Shown: one piece after another, positions 9,703 through 19,102 of the stretch
Layout of the letters: each line of letters opens with the position of its first letter
Position numbering within the stretch: position 1 is the stretch's first letter
Assembly: GCA_027406905.1 (NCBI GenBank)
Contig: DAHZHT010000001.1
Location: 1 to 64,000 of the forward strand
Source: Elusimicrobiota bacterium
Lineage (GTDB): Bacteria > Elusimicrobiota > Elusimicrobia > UBA1565 > UBA9628
Direction: 5' to 3'
DNA: 64,000 nucleotides
Notes under the pieces: model-generated
Database searches by the model: none
The model's input: the letters and a program-made list of their open reading frames with translations, nothing else
Told to the model about the DNA's origin: nothing
Translations under genes and position numbers: made by a program

Positions 9703-10617
9703 ATGGCTACTGAAATTTCTATGAAACAAGAGACGACTCATTCCAAGCTTGACGTTGAAAAATTGTCCGAGGGTCTTTTTAAGGTCAAAATTCGGGACGG
9801 CAAGGGGTTTTTTAAAATTGGAGTCGAGAAGCGCCCGGAAGAATCCAATTCCTTGTTTTTAGAAATCAACGGGTCCCGCAAATTTGAAATAGGAAACGAT
9901 TGCGACACCTGCCATTTTTGGTTTAAGCTTCTCAACGATCCGCGCTTGTCGAATCAAAAAAAGATAGCTAATCTGCCCAAAAGTTTCCAGACTCCTCGCC
10001 CTCTGGATGAGCCGCTGATTCGGGAGATGGAACCTCTTCTGGAGTTGATGGAAAAAGGGGAATATGATATTTTTGACGTCACCCTGCCCTTAGGCGGGCC
10101 TTATTCCGGGGACGATGAAGGCTCCTATTTCTTTAATAACGAGTTCCTTGAGATTTGGGACATCGAAAACCCGCGAGAAGAGGGCATTCTTCCGGGCTGG
10201 AACTTTTATGAAGGCGCGCGTCCGCGCGTTTTCCGGCACACAGAATCGAACTTGCTGGAGAAGCAGTTCGATTTTATCATTCCTCTCATTCAAAGGGATT
10301 CTCTTAATGAGGAATACGTCAAGATTTATCAAGAAATGATCGCCGGTGGAGATCGTCCGCGAATACTTCTCTTGGGGCTTTACCAGCGCCCGATTCCAAG
10401 CTCGGTTCAAAGCGGAAAAGCGGCGAACTTCCATTCATTCTTCGCCGGTTTTGTATTGGACGGCCATCATAAGCTGGCGGCTTACCGCCGCGCCGGGGTT
10501 TCCGCGAGATTTTTAACGATTTTATCCCACAAAGCCAGTAAATATTTTCTGCTTCCGGAAGAAGGAACCGCAGTCAAGCAGAAATTTGAAGAAAGGCTTT
10601 CCGCGTTGGCTCATTAA
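9703..10617 (+). CDS. Uncharacterised protein with ParB/sulfiredoxin-like C-terminal motif
   Basis: 304 aa, soluble, no signal or membrane segment. I do not recognise the first 200 residues. Near residue 250 is GFVLDGHHKLAAYRRAG, which resembles the 'DGHHRxxAxR' core of the ParB/Srx fold, where it forms part of a nucleotide-binding site. A later start at 9721 (MKQETTHS) is possible; a GGGAG stands too close to the first ATG and rather far from the second. It is followed by glutamine synthetase with a 76-bp gap. No function is proposed. Confidence 0.6.
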   Translation: MATEISMKQETTHSKLDVEKLSEGLFKVKIRDGKGFFKIGVEKRPEESNSLFLEINGSRKFEIGNDCDTCHFWFKLLNDPRLSNQKKIANLPKSFQTPRPLDEPLIREMEPLLELMEKGEYDIFDVTLPLGGPYSGDDEGSYFFNNEFLEIWDIENPREEGILPGWNFYEGARPRVFRHTESNLLEKQFDFIIPLIQRDSLNEEYVKIYQEMIAGGDRPRILLLGLYQRPIPSSVQSGKAANFHSFFAGFVLDGHHKLAAYRRAGVSARFLTILSHKASKYFLLPEEGTAVKQKFEERLSALAH

Positions 10618-10693
10618 ACCCCTCTTACGCCGAAATTTTGTAGAATAAAGGGACGGTTAAGCTTCTTATTTGACTCTTAGGAGAAAAAGCGAT

Positions 10694-12883
10694 ATGCCCC
10701 ACGCAAGCAGACTGGAATCCGGTTTTACAAGCCACCCCAAAACTTCAAACAATTCTCGTTTTTCAGGGATCGTTAAAATATCCGATTATTTCGGCTGCAA
10801 CGTCTTTGGCCCGGAAACGATGAAACTCCTTCTCTCTAAAGAGATTTACCGCAAGCTTCAAGATTCCATCCAAAACGGCAAGAAAGTGGATCTCGACGTG
10901 GCCAACGCGGTCGCTTTGGCGATGAAAAAATGGGCGGTTTCAAAAGGCGCCACTCATTATTGCCATTGGTTTCAACCGATGACCGGGGTCACCGCGGAAA
11001 AACACGACAGCTTTATCGATCCGGTGGGAAACGGGAAGGTTTTGGAATCCCTTTTAGGAAAACAGTTGGTTCAACAGGAACCGGATGCGTCGAGCTTTCC
11101 CAGCGGAGGTTTGCGCAGCACCTTTGAGGCGCGCGGGTATACGGCCTGGGATCCTACTTCTCCCGCTTTCTTAATGGACGTTCCCGGCGGCGCCACTTTG
11201 TGTATTCCGACTATTTTTGTCTCTTACCGCGGAGAGTCCTTGGATACAAAAACTCCGCTTCTTCGCTCTCTTGACGCTTTGAACCGCGCGGCCCTGGGAG
11301 TTTTAAAATATTTCGATCCATCGGTGGGAAAGGTTTATTCGACCTTGGGCGCCGAACAGGAATATTTTTTAATAGACCAGTCTTATTATGAGAATCGTTT
11401 TGATTTACTCTTGACCGGTCGAACGCTGTTTGGCGCGTCGTCTCCCAAAGGGCAGCAGCTGGAAGACCAATATTTTGGATCGATTCGGGAGAGAGTCTTT
11501 GAATTCATGACGGATGCGGAAAGCGAGCTTTATAAGCTCGGGGTTCCATTGAAAACTCGCCATAATGAAGTGGCCCCGAATCAATTTGAATGCGCGCCAG
11601 TCTTTGAGGAAACCAATGTCGCCGTTGACCACAACCAGATGGTCATGGATGTCCTCAAGCGTGTCGCCGCTCGGCACGGCTTGGCGTGTTTGCTTTATGA
11701 GAAGCCTTTTGCCGGGGTCAATGGGAGCGGAAAACATTGCAACTGGTCCCTAGCGACCGATAGCGGGAAAAATATCCTTTCTCCAGGAGACACCCCGCAT
11801 GAGAACCTGCAGTTTTTGACCTTTCTTGTCTCAATCATCAAAGCCATTAAAGAGCATTCCGCCTTGTTGCGCGCTTCTATTGCCTCTTCCGGCAACGATC
11901 ATCGCTTGGGAGCCAATGAAGCCCCGCCGGCGATCATGTCGGTTTTTCTGGGGGAGCAGTTGACCGCAGTTCTTGAGGACCTTGAAAAAGGCGTTACTTC
12001 CAAAGGGACCGAGGCGGAATGGATGAACTTTGGAATTGATCATATTCCCGCGGTCCTTCGGGACAACACCGATCGTAACCGCACTTCTCCGTTCGCTTTT
12101 ACCGGAAATAAATTCGAGTTTCGCGCCGTGGGATCGGCGTTTAATAATGCCATTCCTTTGACGGTTTTAAACTCGATTGTGGCTTCGCAGTTAGTTGAGA
12201 CAAAAAAAGAAATCGAGGCGCAGCTCAAACTCAAAAAGCCCCTCAAAGCCGCGGTCCTTGAAGTCATCCGCAAAACTTATAAAGAGAGCAAATCTGTTTG
12301 CTTTGAAGGAAACAACTACTCTTCTGAATGGGCGAAAGAAGCCCAGAAGCGCGGTTTACCCAATATTACCTCTACCCCGCACGCCCTGGAGGCATGGCGC
12401 TCTAAAAAGTCGGTCGAGATGTTTGGGGCGCTCAAAGTTTTATCTGAGTCTGAGGTAGAATCGCGCTATCATGTCCTTCAAGATAAGTACTGGAAGGAAA
12501 TTGATATCGAAGCCAAGGTCATCATTGAAATGGCTCAGACACAATTTATTCCCGCCGCGGTTGAATATCAGACGCAATTGGCGGATTCTCTGTCGAAATT
12601 GGGAAAGTTGGAAGATGAAAAAATAAAGGTTTCCTTTCAAAAAGAGCTTCTCAAAAAGGTGTCTCGCTTAATTGAAGAGGCTCAAGAAGGAATTGAATCT
12701 CTTAAAAAGCGAATGGAGAAGGCGGCGGCGTTAAGCCACGCCCACGATCTCGCCTTTTTCTACTGCGACGAGATTAAGCCTCTGTTCTCTCCTATCAGGA
12801 AAACCGTTGATGAATTAGAAGGGCTGGTTCCCGATCATTTGTGGCCAGTTCCCAAATACCGGGAGATGCTGTTTATCCTTTAA
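10694..12883 (+). CDS. glnN: Type III glutamine synthetase
   Basis: 729 aa, the large size expected of GSIII rather than GSI (about 450 aa). The N-terminal GSIII segment (FSGIVKISDYFGCNVFG) is followed by THYCHWFQPMTG, SGGLRSTFEARGYTAWD, the glutamate/ATP-site region KTRHNEVAPNQFE and NGSGKHCNWS. Catalyses ATP-dependent synthesis of glutamine from glutamate and ammonium in the cytosol. ATG 10694 is chosen because AGGAG stands about 11 bp upstream; a TTG 24 bp earlier overlaps that site. The stop overlaps the mrp start (TAATG), indicating translational coupling. Confidence 0.95.
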   Translation: MPHASRLESGFTSHPKTSNNSRFSGIVKISDYFGCNVFGPETMKLLLSKEIYRKLQDSIQNGKKVDLDVANAVALAMKKWAVSKGATHYCHWFQPMTGVTAEKHDSFIDPVGNGKVLESLLGKQLVQQEPDASSFPSGGLRSTFEARGYTAWDPTSPAFLMDVPGGATLCIPTIFVSYRGESLDTKTPLLRSLDALNRAALGVLKYFDPSVGKVYSTLGAEQEYFLIDQSYYENRFDLLLTGRTLFGASSPKGQQLEDQYFGSIRERVFEFMTDAESELYKLGVPLKTRHNEVAPNQFECAPVFEETNVAVDHNQMVMDVLKRVAARHGLACLLYEKPFAGVNGSGKHCNWSLATDSGKNILSPGDTPHENLQFLTFLVSIIKAIKEHSALLRASIASSGNDHRLGANEAPPAIMSVFLGEQLTAVLEDLEKGVTSKGTEAEWMNFGIDHIPAVLRDNTDRNRTSPFAFTGNKFEFRAVGSAFNNAIPLTVLNSIVASQLVETKKEIEAQLKLKKPLKAAVLEVIRKTYKESKSVCFEGNNYSSEWAKEAQKRGLPNITSTPHALEAWRSKKSVEMFGALKVLSESEVESRYHVLQDKYWKEIDIEAKVIIEMAQTQFIPAAVEYQTQLADSLSKLGKLEDEKIKVSFQKELLKKVSRLIEEAQEGIESLKKRMEKAAALSHAHDLAFFYCDEIKPLFSPIRKTVDELEGLVPDHLWPVPKYREMLFIL

Positions 12884-14007
12884 TGAATAGCGAACAAGAG
12901 ATTCTGGAAAAAAACGTCTGGGAGGCCCTCAAAACCTGCCAGGAGCCGGAGCTTCGCAAAGACATCGTATCTTTGAAGATGATTCAAAATCTCTCTGTCA
13001 AAGAGGGAGTGGTTTCTTTTGATTATATTTTAACGACGCCAGCTTGTCCGCTCAAAATGGAAATGGAAGCTGAAGCCATGAGCGCGGTGCGAAAAGTTCC
13101 CGGAGTCGTGGATGTCCATATCCGGATGAGTCATGACGTGAAAAAAGACCCGCGGCTTGAGAATGTCTTGCCGCCGGGAATTAAAAATATCATCGCGGTA
13201 GGATCCGGAAAAGGGGGAGTGGGGAAATCGACTGTTTCCGCCAATCTCGCTTTGGCCTTGGCTTTGGAAGGAGCTTCGGTTGGTCTTTTGGACGCGGATA
13301 TTTACGGTCCCAATCAGCCGCAGATGATGGGCGTGGGAAATCAGTCTCCCGAGGTCGGTCCGGATAAGAAGATTATTCCACTTGAGTCTTTTGGGGTCAA
13401 ACTGATGTCGATGGGTTTTTTGATGGACGCCGACGCCCCGGTTATTTGGCGCGGGCCCATGCTTCACAGCGCGGTCGTTCAATTTTTAAAGGATGTCGTT
13501 TGGGGAGATTTGGATTATTTGGTAATTGATCTGCCTCCGGGGACCGGAGATGTCCAGCTTTCTTTGTGTCAATCAGCTCCGATTGTGGGAGCGGTTTTGG
13601 TGACCACTCCGCAGTCCATCGCTTTGTCGGATGTTCGAAAAGCGGCGGCGATGTTTGAGAAGTTAAAAGTGCCATTATTGGGGGTGGTCGAAAATATGGG
13701 TAGTTTTGCCTGCCCCCATTGCGGAAAATCAAGCCATATTTTTTCGGAGGGTGGAGCTCGCTTTGTATCGGAAAAATATCAAATTCCCATACTCGGAAAT
13801 ATTCCGCTGGATCCCGCGGTTTGTCAGGCCGGAGAATCGGGGCGCCCGGTGGTCACTTTTGAAAAATCCGCGACGGCCGAGGCTTTTCGCTCTCTGGCCC
13901 GGCAGGTGGCCGCCCGAGTGAGCGTGGTATCGGCGAAAACAAAACCCATTGAAATAAAAATAAAGGCCGCTACGGCCGATGATAAAACCAAGGAGGCGAT
14001 GATATGA
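12883..14007 (+). CDS. mrp: Mrp/ApbC-type Fe-S cluster carrier ATPase
   Basis: 374 aa. An N-terminal MIP18/DUF59 domain (residues 1-90) precedes a ParA/MinD-like ATPase with the deviant Walker A GSGKGGVGKST, 'DLPPGTGD' and the CxxC pair in CPHCGKSSH that binds a bridging cluster in the family. Delivers Fe-S clusters to apoproteins in the cytosol. Start at 12883 overlaps the glnN stop by one base. A basic, Ala-rich tail of about 30 residues follows the usual C-terminus. The stop overlaps the peroxiredoxin start. Confidence 0.94.
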   Translation: MNSEQEILEKNVWEALKTCQEPELRKDIVSLKMIQNLSVKEGVVSFDYILTTPACPLKMEMEAEAMSAVRKVPGVVDVHIRMSHDVKKDPRLENVLPPGIKNIIAVGSGKGGVGKSTVSANLALALALEGASVGLLDADIYGPNQPQMMGVGNQSPEVGPDKKIIPLESFGVKLMSMGFLMDADAPVIWRGPMLHSAVVQFLKDVVWGDLDYLVIDLPPGTGDVQLSLCQSAPIVGAVLVTTPQSIALSDVRKAAAMFEKLKVPLLGVVENMGSFACPHCGKSSHIFSEGGARFVSEKYQIPILGNIPLDPAVCQAGESGRPVVTFEKSATAEAFRSLARQVAARVSVVSAKTKPIEIKIKAATADDKTKEAMI

Positions 14008-14498
14008 CCCAAACAACTATTGCCGGACCCGCTTCGGAAACGACTCCGATTGCGGTTGGAGCGACCGCTCCCGACTTTACCCTTCCCGATCAAGACAAGA
14101 ATAATTTCCATCTGGAAGATTATAAGCACAAAAAACCAGTCGCTCTTTTTTTCTATCCTTTGGACTGGAGCCCCACATGCTCTAAAGAAAATGTCTGTTT
14201 CACCCAGGACCTATCGCGCTTTTCCAAGTATGCGGAAGTGGTCGCGATTTCAACCGATTCGACCTGGTCTCATAAAGCTTGGGCTGAAAAAATGGGCCTT
14301 AAGCACCGCCTCTTGTCGGATATGCACCGCAAGGTGGTCAAGGCTTACGGGTTTTATCACCCGGCCGGAAATATGGGCCAAAGAGGAACGGTTCTCATTG
14401 ATAAAGAGGGAAAAGTGGCTTGGGTCAAGGTGGAAGCCGATATCACCAAAGAGCGCAATTATTCCGAGGTCGAAGAGCAGCTTAAGAAATTTTCCTAA
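14004..14498 (+). CDS. Peroxiredoxin (AhpC/TSA, Bcp-like)
   Basis: 164 aa thioredoxin-fold protein. The peroxidatic Cys lies in SPTCSKENVCF, a variant of the usual PxxxC(T/S)xE motif; the second Cys five residues later, as in Bcp-type enzymes, could be the resolving one. The C-terminal 'GTVLIDKEGKVAWVKVE' strand is typical. Reduces peroxides using thioredoxin or a similar donor. ATGA overlap with mrp places it in the glnN-mrp operon; a link between Fe-S delivery and peroxide defence would make sense but is inference. Confidence 0.9.
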   Translation: MTQTTIAGPASETTPIAVGATAPDFTLPDQDKNNFHLEDYKHKKPVALFFYPLDWSPTCSKENVCFTQDLSRFSKYAEVVAISTDSTWSHKAWAEKMGLKHRLLSDMHRKVVKAYGFYHPAGNMGQRGTVLIDKEGKVAWVKVEADITKERNYSEVEEQLKKFS

Positions 14499-14509
14499 GC
14501 GAAGGTTGA

Positions 14510-14556
14510 GCGGGGCGCTTTCGCCGTCCACTGGGCGGGTTTAAAAGGCGCCCCGC
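14510..14556 (+). terminator. GC-rich 9-bp stem between the peroxiredoxin gene and lptF
   Basis: GCGGGGCGC and GCGCCCCGC are separated by a 29-nt loop. There is no clear T-run, so it could be a weak terminator, a processing site or an attenuating structure just ahead of lptF. Confidence 0.4.
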
Positions 14557-14563
14557 ATAATTT

Positions 14564-15646
14564 ATGTTTATCATTGCCCGCTATCTCTTGCGGAAGTTCA
14601 TCCCTTTGTTTTTTCTCAGCTTGATGGTTTTGGTCGGAATTTTAATGATGAGCCATTTTTTAAGACTGTTTAGTTTGGCGGTCATGAAAGGGATTCCGAT
14701 TTTTTGGGTGATCGGCTGTTTTACCCGGCTTTTACCGTTTATCTTGTCCTTGGCCCTGCCTATGGCCTTTTTAGTTTCGATTCTGCTTAGCTTCGGAGAC
14801 TTGTCACAAGGAAGCGAGATCATGGCCATGCGTAGTTGCGGGATTTCTTTTTGGGGAATTGTCTGGCCTTTCTTTGTCGTGACCGTTATTCTTTCCGCCA
14901 CCCTGTTTTATCTCAATCATAAAGCTAGTCCCGAAGGTTATCACGCTTTTCGCAAACAATACTTGCGCGCCTCAAGCCATATCAACCATATCGATCTCGA
15001 GCCGGGCTCATTTTTGATTTTGGGGAATTGGAAGCTGTATGCCGCCAAAACCAATAAAAAGACGGGGCATATGAAAAATGTCTATCTTGTGGATATTTCA
15101 AAAACTCGCGATTTGCGCATTGTTTCGCCTGAGGGGCGGCTGACGGTTCAAAAAGCCTTGGGGGCTAAGCTCGTGTTGAAAGAGGGCTCGATTTTTTTCC
15201 CTAATGCAGATCCCACGAAACTCACGGTCGGACATTTTTCGACTTATCAGGTGGATATTCCCTTGACCGAAGGAGTCGGTCCCGCCTCGATGGATATTCC
15301 GGAGATGAATTCGCGCACCCTCATCGAAAGGATTCATAATCCTAAGACTACGCCCCAGCATCAGCGCGAGTACCGCGTGGAATTGGCGGTTAGAAGCGCT
15401 GAGGCCTTGTCTCCATTGATATTTTTTTTAATTAGCGTTCCCATCGGCGTCGGGCTTGGTCGGGACAGCCGGGCGCGAAGTTTCGCTCTCAGTTTAGGCA
15501 TTCTGTTTGCGTTCTATGGGCTTCTTAGCTTTGGAATCGGCATGGGGAGAAGAAACCCTAAACTCTCCGATATCGCCCCTTGGGCGGCGGACGCCTCTGG
15601 GCTAGTCGCCGGAATTTTTCTTTATATCAGGGCTTCGACTTTATGA
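14564..15646 (+). CDS. lptF: LptF/LptG-family LPS export permease (LptF-like)
   Basis: 360 aa YjgP/YjgQ permease: an N-terminal pair of transmembrane helices with the usual RYLLRKFIPLF start, 'LSLALPMAFLVSILLSFGDLSQGSEIMAMRSCG', a periplasmic beta-jellyroll middle part and three C-terminal helices. Forms with LptG and LptB2 the inner-membrane ABC exporter that pulls LPS out towards the outer membrane. Followed by a second copy of the family with an ATGA overlap. F versus G is assigned by order only. Confidence 0.9.
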   Translation: MFIIARYLLRKFIPLFFLSLMVLVGILMMSHFLRLFSLAVMKGIPIFWVIGCFTRLLPFILSLALPMAFLVSILLSFGDLSQGSEIMAMRSCGISFWGIVWPFFVVTVILSATLFYLNHKASPEGYHAFRKQYLRASSHINHIDLEPGSFLILGNWKLYAAKTNKKTGHMKNVYLVDISKTRDLRIVSPEGRLTVQKALGAKLVLKEGSIFFPNADPTKLTVGHFSTYQVDIPLTEGVGPASMDIPEMNSRTLIERIHNPKTTPQHQREYRVELAVRSAEALSPLIFFLISVPIGVGLGRDSRARSFALSLGILFAFYGLLSFGIGMGRRNPKLSDIAPWAADASGLVAGIFLYIRASTL

Positions 15647-16731
15647 TCAACACTTTTTCTCGATATATGTTTCGCCGTTTTTTGGCGCCATTTCTCTTTG
15701 GAATGTTTCTTTTTTCCCTACTGATATTTCTCGGGGACATGTTCGATAAAATGAACGATCTTTTAAAAAGTTCGGCTTCCTTGGGGGTGATTTTAGAGTT
15801 TCTTTGGTTGGAAGTCCCTTATTGGACTGGCCGCGTGATTCCAATGGCGACCTTGCTGGCGACCTTGACGGCCTTAATCGGATTCGTGCAAAGCGGGGAG
15901 TGGCTGGGAGCCGAATCTTGCGGATTCCAGACCCGTTCTTTTTGGATACCAATTTTGATTTCATCCATTGTTGTCTCTCTATTTAGCTTTGCCTTTCAGG
16001 AGACCCTATTTCCTTTGTGCTTTAGGCAGGCGGAACGCCTTTGGCAGGTCAAGATTCATCCGGAATGGGAATGGAATCAGTATTATAATATCGCCTTAAT
16101 CGGGGCTCCCGACGAATTTTTGCAGGCGACCGTCTTTATCGCAGGTCAGGGCCTGATGCAACGTCCGCTTCTTGAAAAGATGGGTAAAAACGGAGTGGAA
16201 TTTCAGTTAGACGCCGAAAAAGCTCTATGGGATTCTTCTCTTCAAAAATGGGTCTTTTATCAAGGGGTGTTTAGAAGCTTTTCGGGAGGGCGTTTTAAAG
16301 AGGAGGTTTTTTCCAAAAGAGACTCTGATCTGGACGTTCCGCCCAAGGACCTGATCCCAAGGACGAAAAACCCGGATGAGATGAGTTTAAGGGAGTTGCG
16401 GCGTTATTCAAAGAGAATGGCGGCCTTGGGGGTGTCTCCACTAGAGCTTGAGACCGCCGCCGACTCAAAAATCGCTTATCCCATCAGCAACTTCATTATT
16501 TGCGCCCTGGGAATTCCGATTGCGCTTAAACTGAGAAGGCTTCCCAAAGCTGGAATTTTCTTCATCGCCTTGGCGGTTTCGTTTTTATATTTATGGCTGA
16601 TTGAAATATCCAAAGCTCTTGGTTCTAGCGGCGTTATTTCTCCTCTCGCTGCGGCTTGGGTTCCGAACATGATTTTCGGCTCCTTGGCGGCCGTGGGTCT
16701 TAGCTTGTACGGAGAGCCCTCTAGCCTGTGA
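15643..16731 (+). CDS. lptG: LptF/LptG-family LPS export permease (LptG-like)
   Basis: 362 aa, same architecture as its neighbour: two N-terminal helices, 'VPYWTGRVIPMATLLATLTALIGF', a periplasmic domain and C-terminal helices ending before residue 362. ATG 15643 overlaps the LptF stop by 4 bp and gives the canonical start MINTFSRYMFRRFLAPF; an in-frame start 63 bp further upstream would lie inside lptF and is rejected. The gene ends 1 bp before the stop of the convergent lipoprotein gene. Confidence 0.9.
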   Translation: MINTFSRYMFRRFLAPFLFGMFLFSLLIFLGDMFDKMNDLLKSSASLGVILEFLWLEVPYWTGRVIPMATLLATLTALIGFVQSGEWLGAESCGFQTRSFWIPILISSIVVSLFSFAFQETLFPLCFRQAERLWQVKIHPEWEWNQYYNIALIGAPDEFLQATVFIAGQGLMQRPLLEKMGKNGVEFQLDAEKALWDSSLQKWVFYQGVFRSFSGGRFKEEVFSKRDSDLDVPPKDLIPRTKNPDEMSLRELRRYSKRMAALGVSPLELETAADSKIAYPISNFIICALGIPIALKLRRLPKAGIFFIALAVSFLYLWLIEISKALGSSGVISPLAAAWVPNMIFGSLAAVGLSLYGEPSSL

Positions 16732-16732
16732 T

Positions 16733-17536
16733 TTATTGGTAGCGAATCAGCTCGGTATTGGGGCTTTCAAAGCCCGGTCCCGCGATCGTGGTTTTGATCT
16801 CTCCGACAAACGGGGCGTAGTAGGTGTATTTCCAGGAGCGAGGAAATTTCCCGTAAGCTTCCTTGACTTTTAGGCATCCGGAGAAAACTCCTGCGGCGGT
16901 TTTAACGACAGAAGAGGTAGAAACAATCTCAAAATACTTTCCATTTTTTCCGCCGCTAAATTCCCATCTCTGTCCGGCATGGAAAGGATATTTGAGAATG
17001 GGAACGGCGGAAGCGCCCTCTATTCGAGATACTGCCCAATCTTTTTTTTGAAATAAGAGTTTTCCTTTGCGGACCAGATTTTTTCCAGCGTAGAGAGAAC
17101 TCAAGATGGCATTTTTATCTTCTTTCCCGCCAAGAGTTTTCCACTCATCTTTCATGTTTTTCCCGAGGCTTAAACTATCTCCATAGATCCAAGTTCTTCC
17201 GTGTTCTAAAGGGAAGTAATCCGGGCAGTTTAAAATTCCCAGGACCGCTTTTTGAAACCAGGGGTTTTGAGGGCTTAGATTGCGCGTAACCGATTCGTAA
17301 TCGGAAACCGCTTGGTCGCAGCGGTGAAAGACCCGGGACTCGATATTTCCCAGGCGGAGTTTCACTTCTACGGCGCGAGAAGAATTGGGCGCGATCTTTA
17401 AAAATTGATTGTAGAGATTAAAGGCCGCGATTTTATTTCCGATTCCGTCCTCAAATTTCCCGACATGGTAATCATAAGAGGAACATCCGGAGAAACTCAT
17501 CAGACAAAGAAGATAAAGGGGGTTTATTTTTTTCAT
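16733..17536 (-). CDS. Lipoprotein of unknown function
   Basis: 267 aa. The start at 17536 gives a classic lipoprotein signal (MKKINPLYLLCLMSFSGC, Cys 18), so Lgt should modify it. Residues 30-110 resemble one or two TPR-like helices (AAFNLYNQFLKIAPNSSRAVEVKLRLG), followed by a beta-rich region with 'YPFHAGQRWEFSGG' and a Cys pair. An earlier ATG at 17563 would overlap radC and spoil the lipobox. Convergent with lptG, with which it does not overlap. Confidence 0.8.
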   Translation of the reverse strand: MKKINPLYLLCLMSFSGCSSYDYHVGKFEDGIGNKIAAFNLYNQFLKIAPNSSRAVEVKLRLGNIESRVFHRCDQAVSDYESVTRNLSPQNPWFQKAVLGILNCPDYFPLEHGRTWIYGDSLSLGKNMKDEWKTLGGKEDKNAILSSLYAGKNLVRKGKLLFQKKDWAVSRIEGASAVPILKYPFHAGQRWEFSGGKNGKYFEIVSTSSVVKTAAGVFSGCLKVKEAYGKFPRSWKYTYYAPFVGEIKTTIAGPGFESPNTELIRYQ

Positions 17537-17546
17537 CGCTTGCCAA

Positions 17547-18080
17547 TTAAGATAATAGCCCATGAGCGCGGAAACTAAAAAAACCTTTTTTAGATACGAT
17601 CAGGTGATCTAAAAGGGGAATGCCCAGAAGCTCTCCGGATTCTTTAAGCCTCCGAGTCGCGGTTTTGTCCTCCGGAGAGGGAGAGCAATCTCCCGAGGGA
17701 TGGTTATGCGCGACGATGAGAGCCGCGGAAGAGTGGCTGATGGCGGGAGCGAAAACCTCTCGCGGATGGACCAAACTCGCCGACAGTGTTCCTATGGAGA
17801 CGGTTTCCGATAGGATCAGTTGATTTCTTGAGTTTAAATAGAAGGCCAGAAAATTCTCCTTTTTGGCGGCTCTGACCGAGAAAGGAATCTGTTCCGCCAC
17901 CCGCTCGGGAGCGTCGAGAAAAGGCGGCGTCTCCGGAGCTAAATCTGTTTCCAAGATGGATTCCGTTTTAGAGTTTTTCCCAATGAGAGGATCGAGAATT
18001 GAAATTAAAATCCCGGCCAAATCTTGCGCGCTCAGCGGATATTCAAAACCTCTCGGGAAAGCCGGTATTTGTGGTTTCAT
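17547..18080 (-). CDS. radC: RadC/MPN-domain (JAMM) protein
   Basis: 177 aa. Has the JAMM metal motif HNHPSGDCSPSPED and the 'TRRLKESGELLGIPLLDHLIV' helix-strand that define RadC. The usual N-terminal helix-hairpin-helix part is short or diverged, so it is smaller than E. coli RadC. Function in the family is uncertain, historically tied to DNA repair and mobile elements. ATGA overlap with the RseB-like gene puts it in the ECF sigma operon. Confidence 0.88.
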   Translation of the reverse strand: MKPQIPAFPRGFEYPLSAQDLAGILISILDPLIGKNSKTESILETDLAPETPPFLDAPERVAEQIPFSVRAAKKENFLAFYLNSRNQLILSETVSIGTLSASLVHPREVFAPAISHSSAALIVAHNHPSGDCSPSPEDKTATRRLKESGELLGIPLLDHLIVSKKGFFSFRAHGLLS

Positions 18081-19102
18081 GGTATTGAATTAGCGATGCG
18101 GATTAGTTTTTCCGTAGCCAAAGAAGAAACAAGAACCAGCCTTAAAGGCTTTTTCTCCCATGTCAGGGTTTTGCCTTCGCTTGTGGGCGTGAGATAAGCG
18201 GTAGCCCCATTTTTTAGAGGGGTTTTTTCTCCGCTAATCTTAGAGCCTATATCTTTATACTCAAATAGAGAAACAGCGTTAATTCCGTCAGAGAATTCTT
18301 CTTGAATGACGGGGCGCCCTTGATGATTGAGAGTTCTGATATGGTCGAGCGCGTATCCAAAAGGAAGCCAGGATGGAGTTAGGGGCGCGATTCCGAATTT
18401 CTTTTGCGCGCTTTGAAGGGAGATATCTAAAGACTCTTGAGCGGGATGAGATTTCTTAGGCGGTTTAAAAGCAAACCATTTTTTAGGGACAGGTTTTTTA
18501 ACGAAAAATCTTATTCTCTCAAAGGCGGATTTAGATTTTAAGCGTCCGGAATCGTCATAGACTTCGGTTTTAAGGATGACCCCATATTTAGGGTCAAGCC
18601 AAAAAATGCGCGACAGAGAATGCTTCTCCTTGGAAAAAAGTTTGACGCTAAAAGCGCGCCGCCCGGCGGCGTGAGACGCCTTTGGGGAAGAAACTTCGTA
18701 ATTGGCCTTGAGAGTCTCTAGTTCTTTTTTATCGTCTAGGGGGGCGGGCGGCGGCATTTTCCAATATTTTTTTGTATCCCGACGATAAATCCATTCTTCC
18801 TTGTCGTTTAAAACCGCGATTTCTTTTACCTTTCCGTTGGGGGCGAACACCTCGCGGCGATAAAAATGGGGCGGGGCAAAACGAATGGAGGTGACAAAAG
18901 AGCCGCTGGATAAATGAGACAACGCTGTCAATTCCATTTTGCCCTGATAAGGAACGGGCGATCCTTTTAGACTTCGGGCGATGAGCTCCCAGGAATTGGG
19001 AATAATATGCTTTTGGGGCGGCCGGGCTTGAAGAAAAAGCGGCGTCCATAGAATCGAGAAACTCAAGAAAACCGCGCTTGATAATGGATTGCCCCGTTTC
19101 AT
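18077..19102 (-). CDS. RseB/MucB-like periplasmic regulator
   Basis: 341 aa with a signal peptide (SSAVFLSFSILWTPLFLQA). The N-terminal half has the LolA/RseB-like fold pattern (SWELIARSLKGSPVPYQGKMELTALS..., then 'VLNDKEEWIYRRD'), and the C-terminal part has the MucB/RseB C-domain look (PSWLPFGYALDHI). In the family RseB binds the anti-sigma factor in the periplasm and senses envelope damage, including off-pathway LPS. Its place right after an ECF sigma and an anti-sigma gene, with 4-bp overlaps, supports the call strongly. Confidence 0.82.
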   Translation of the reverse strand: MKRGNPLSSAVFLSFSILWTPLFLQARPPQKHIIPNSWELIARSLKGSPVPYQGKMELTALSHLSSGSFVTSIRFAPPHFYRREVFAPNGKVKEIAVLNDKEEWIYRRDTKKYWKMPPPAPLDDKKELETLKANYEVSSPKASHAAGRRAFSVKLFSKEKHSLSRIFWLDPKYGVILKTEVYDDSGRLKSKSAFERIRFFVKKPVPKKWFAFKPPKKSHPAQESLDISLQSAQKKFGIAPLTPSWLPFGYALDHIRTLNHQGRPVIQEEFSDGINAVSLFEYKDIGSKISGEKTPLKNGATAYLTPTSEGKTLTWEKKPLRLVLVSSLATEKLIRIANSIP

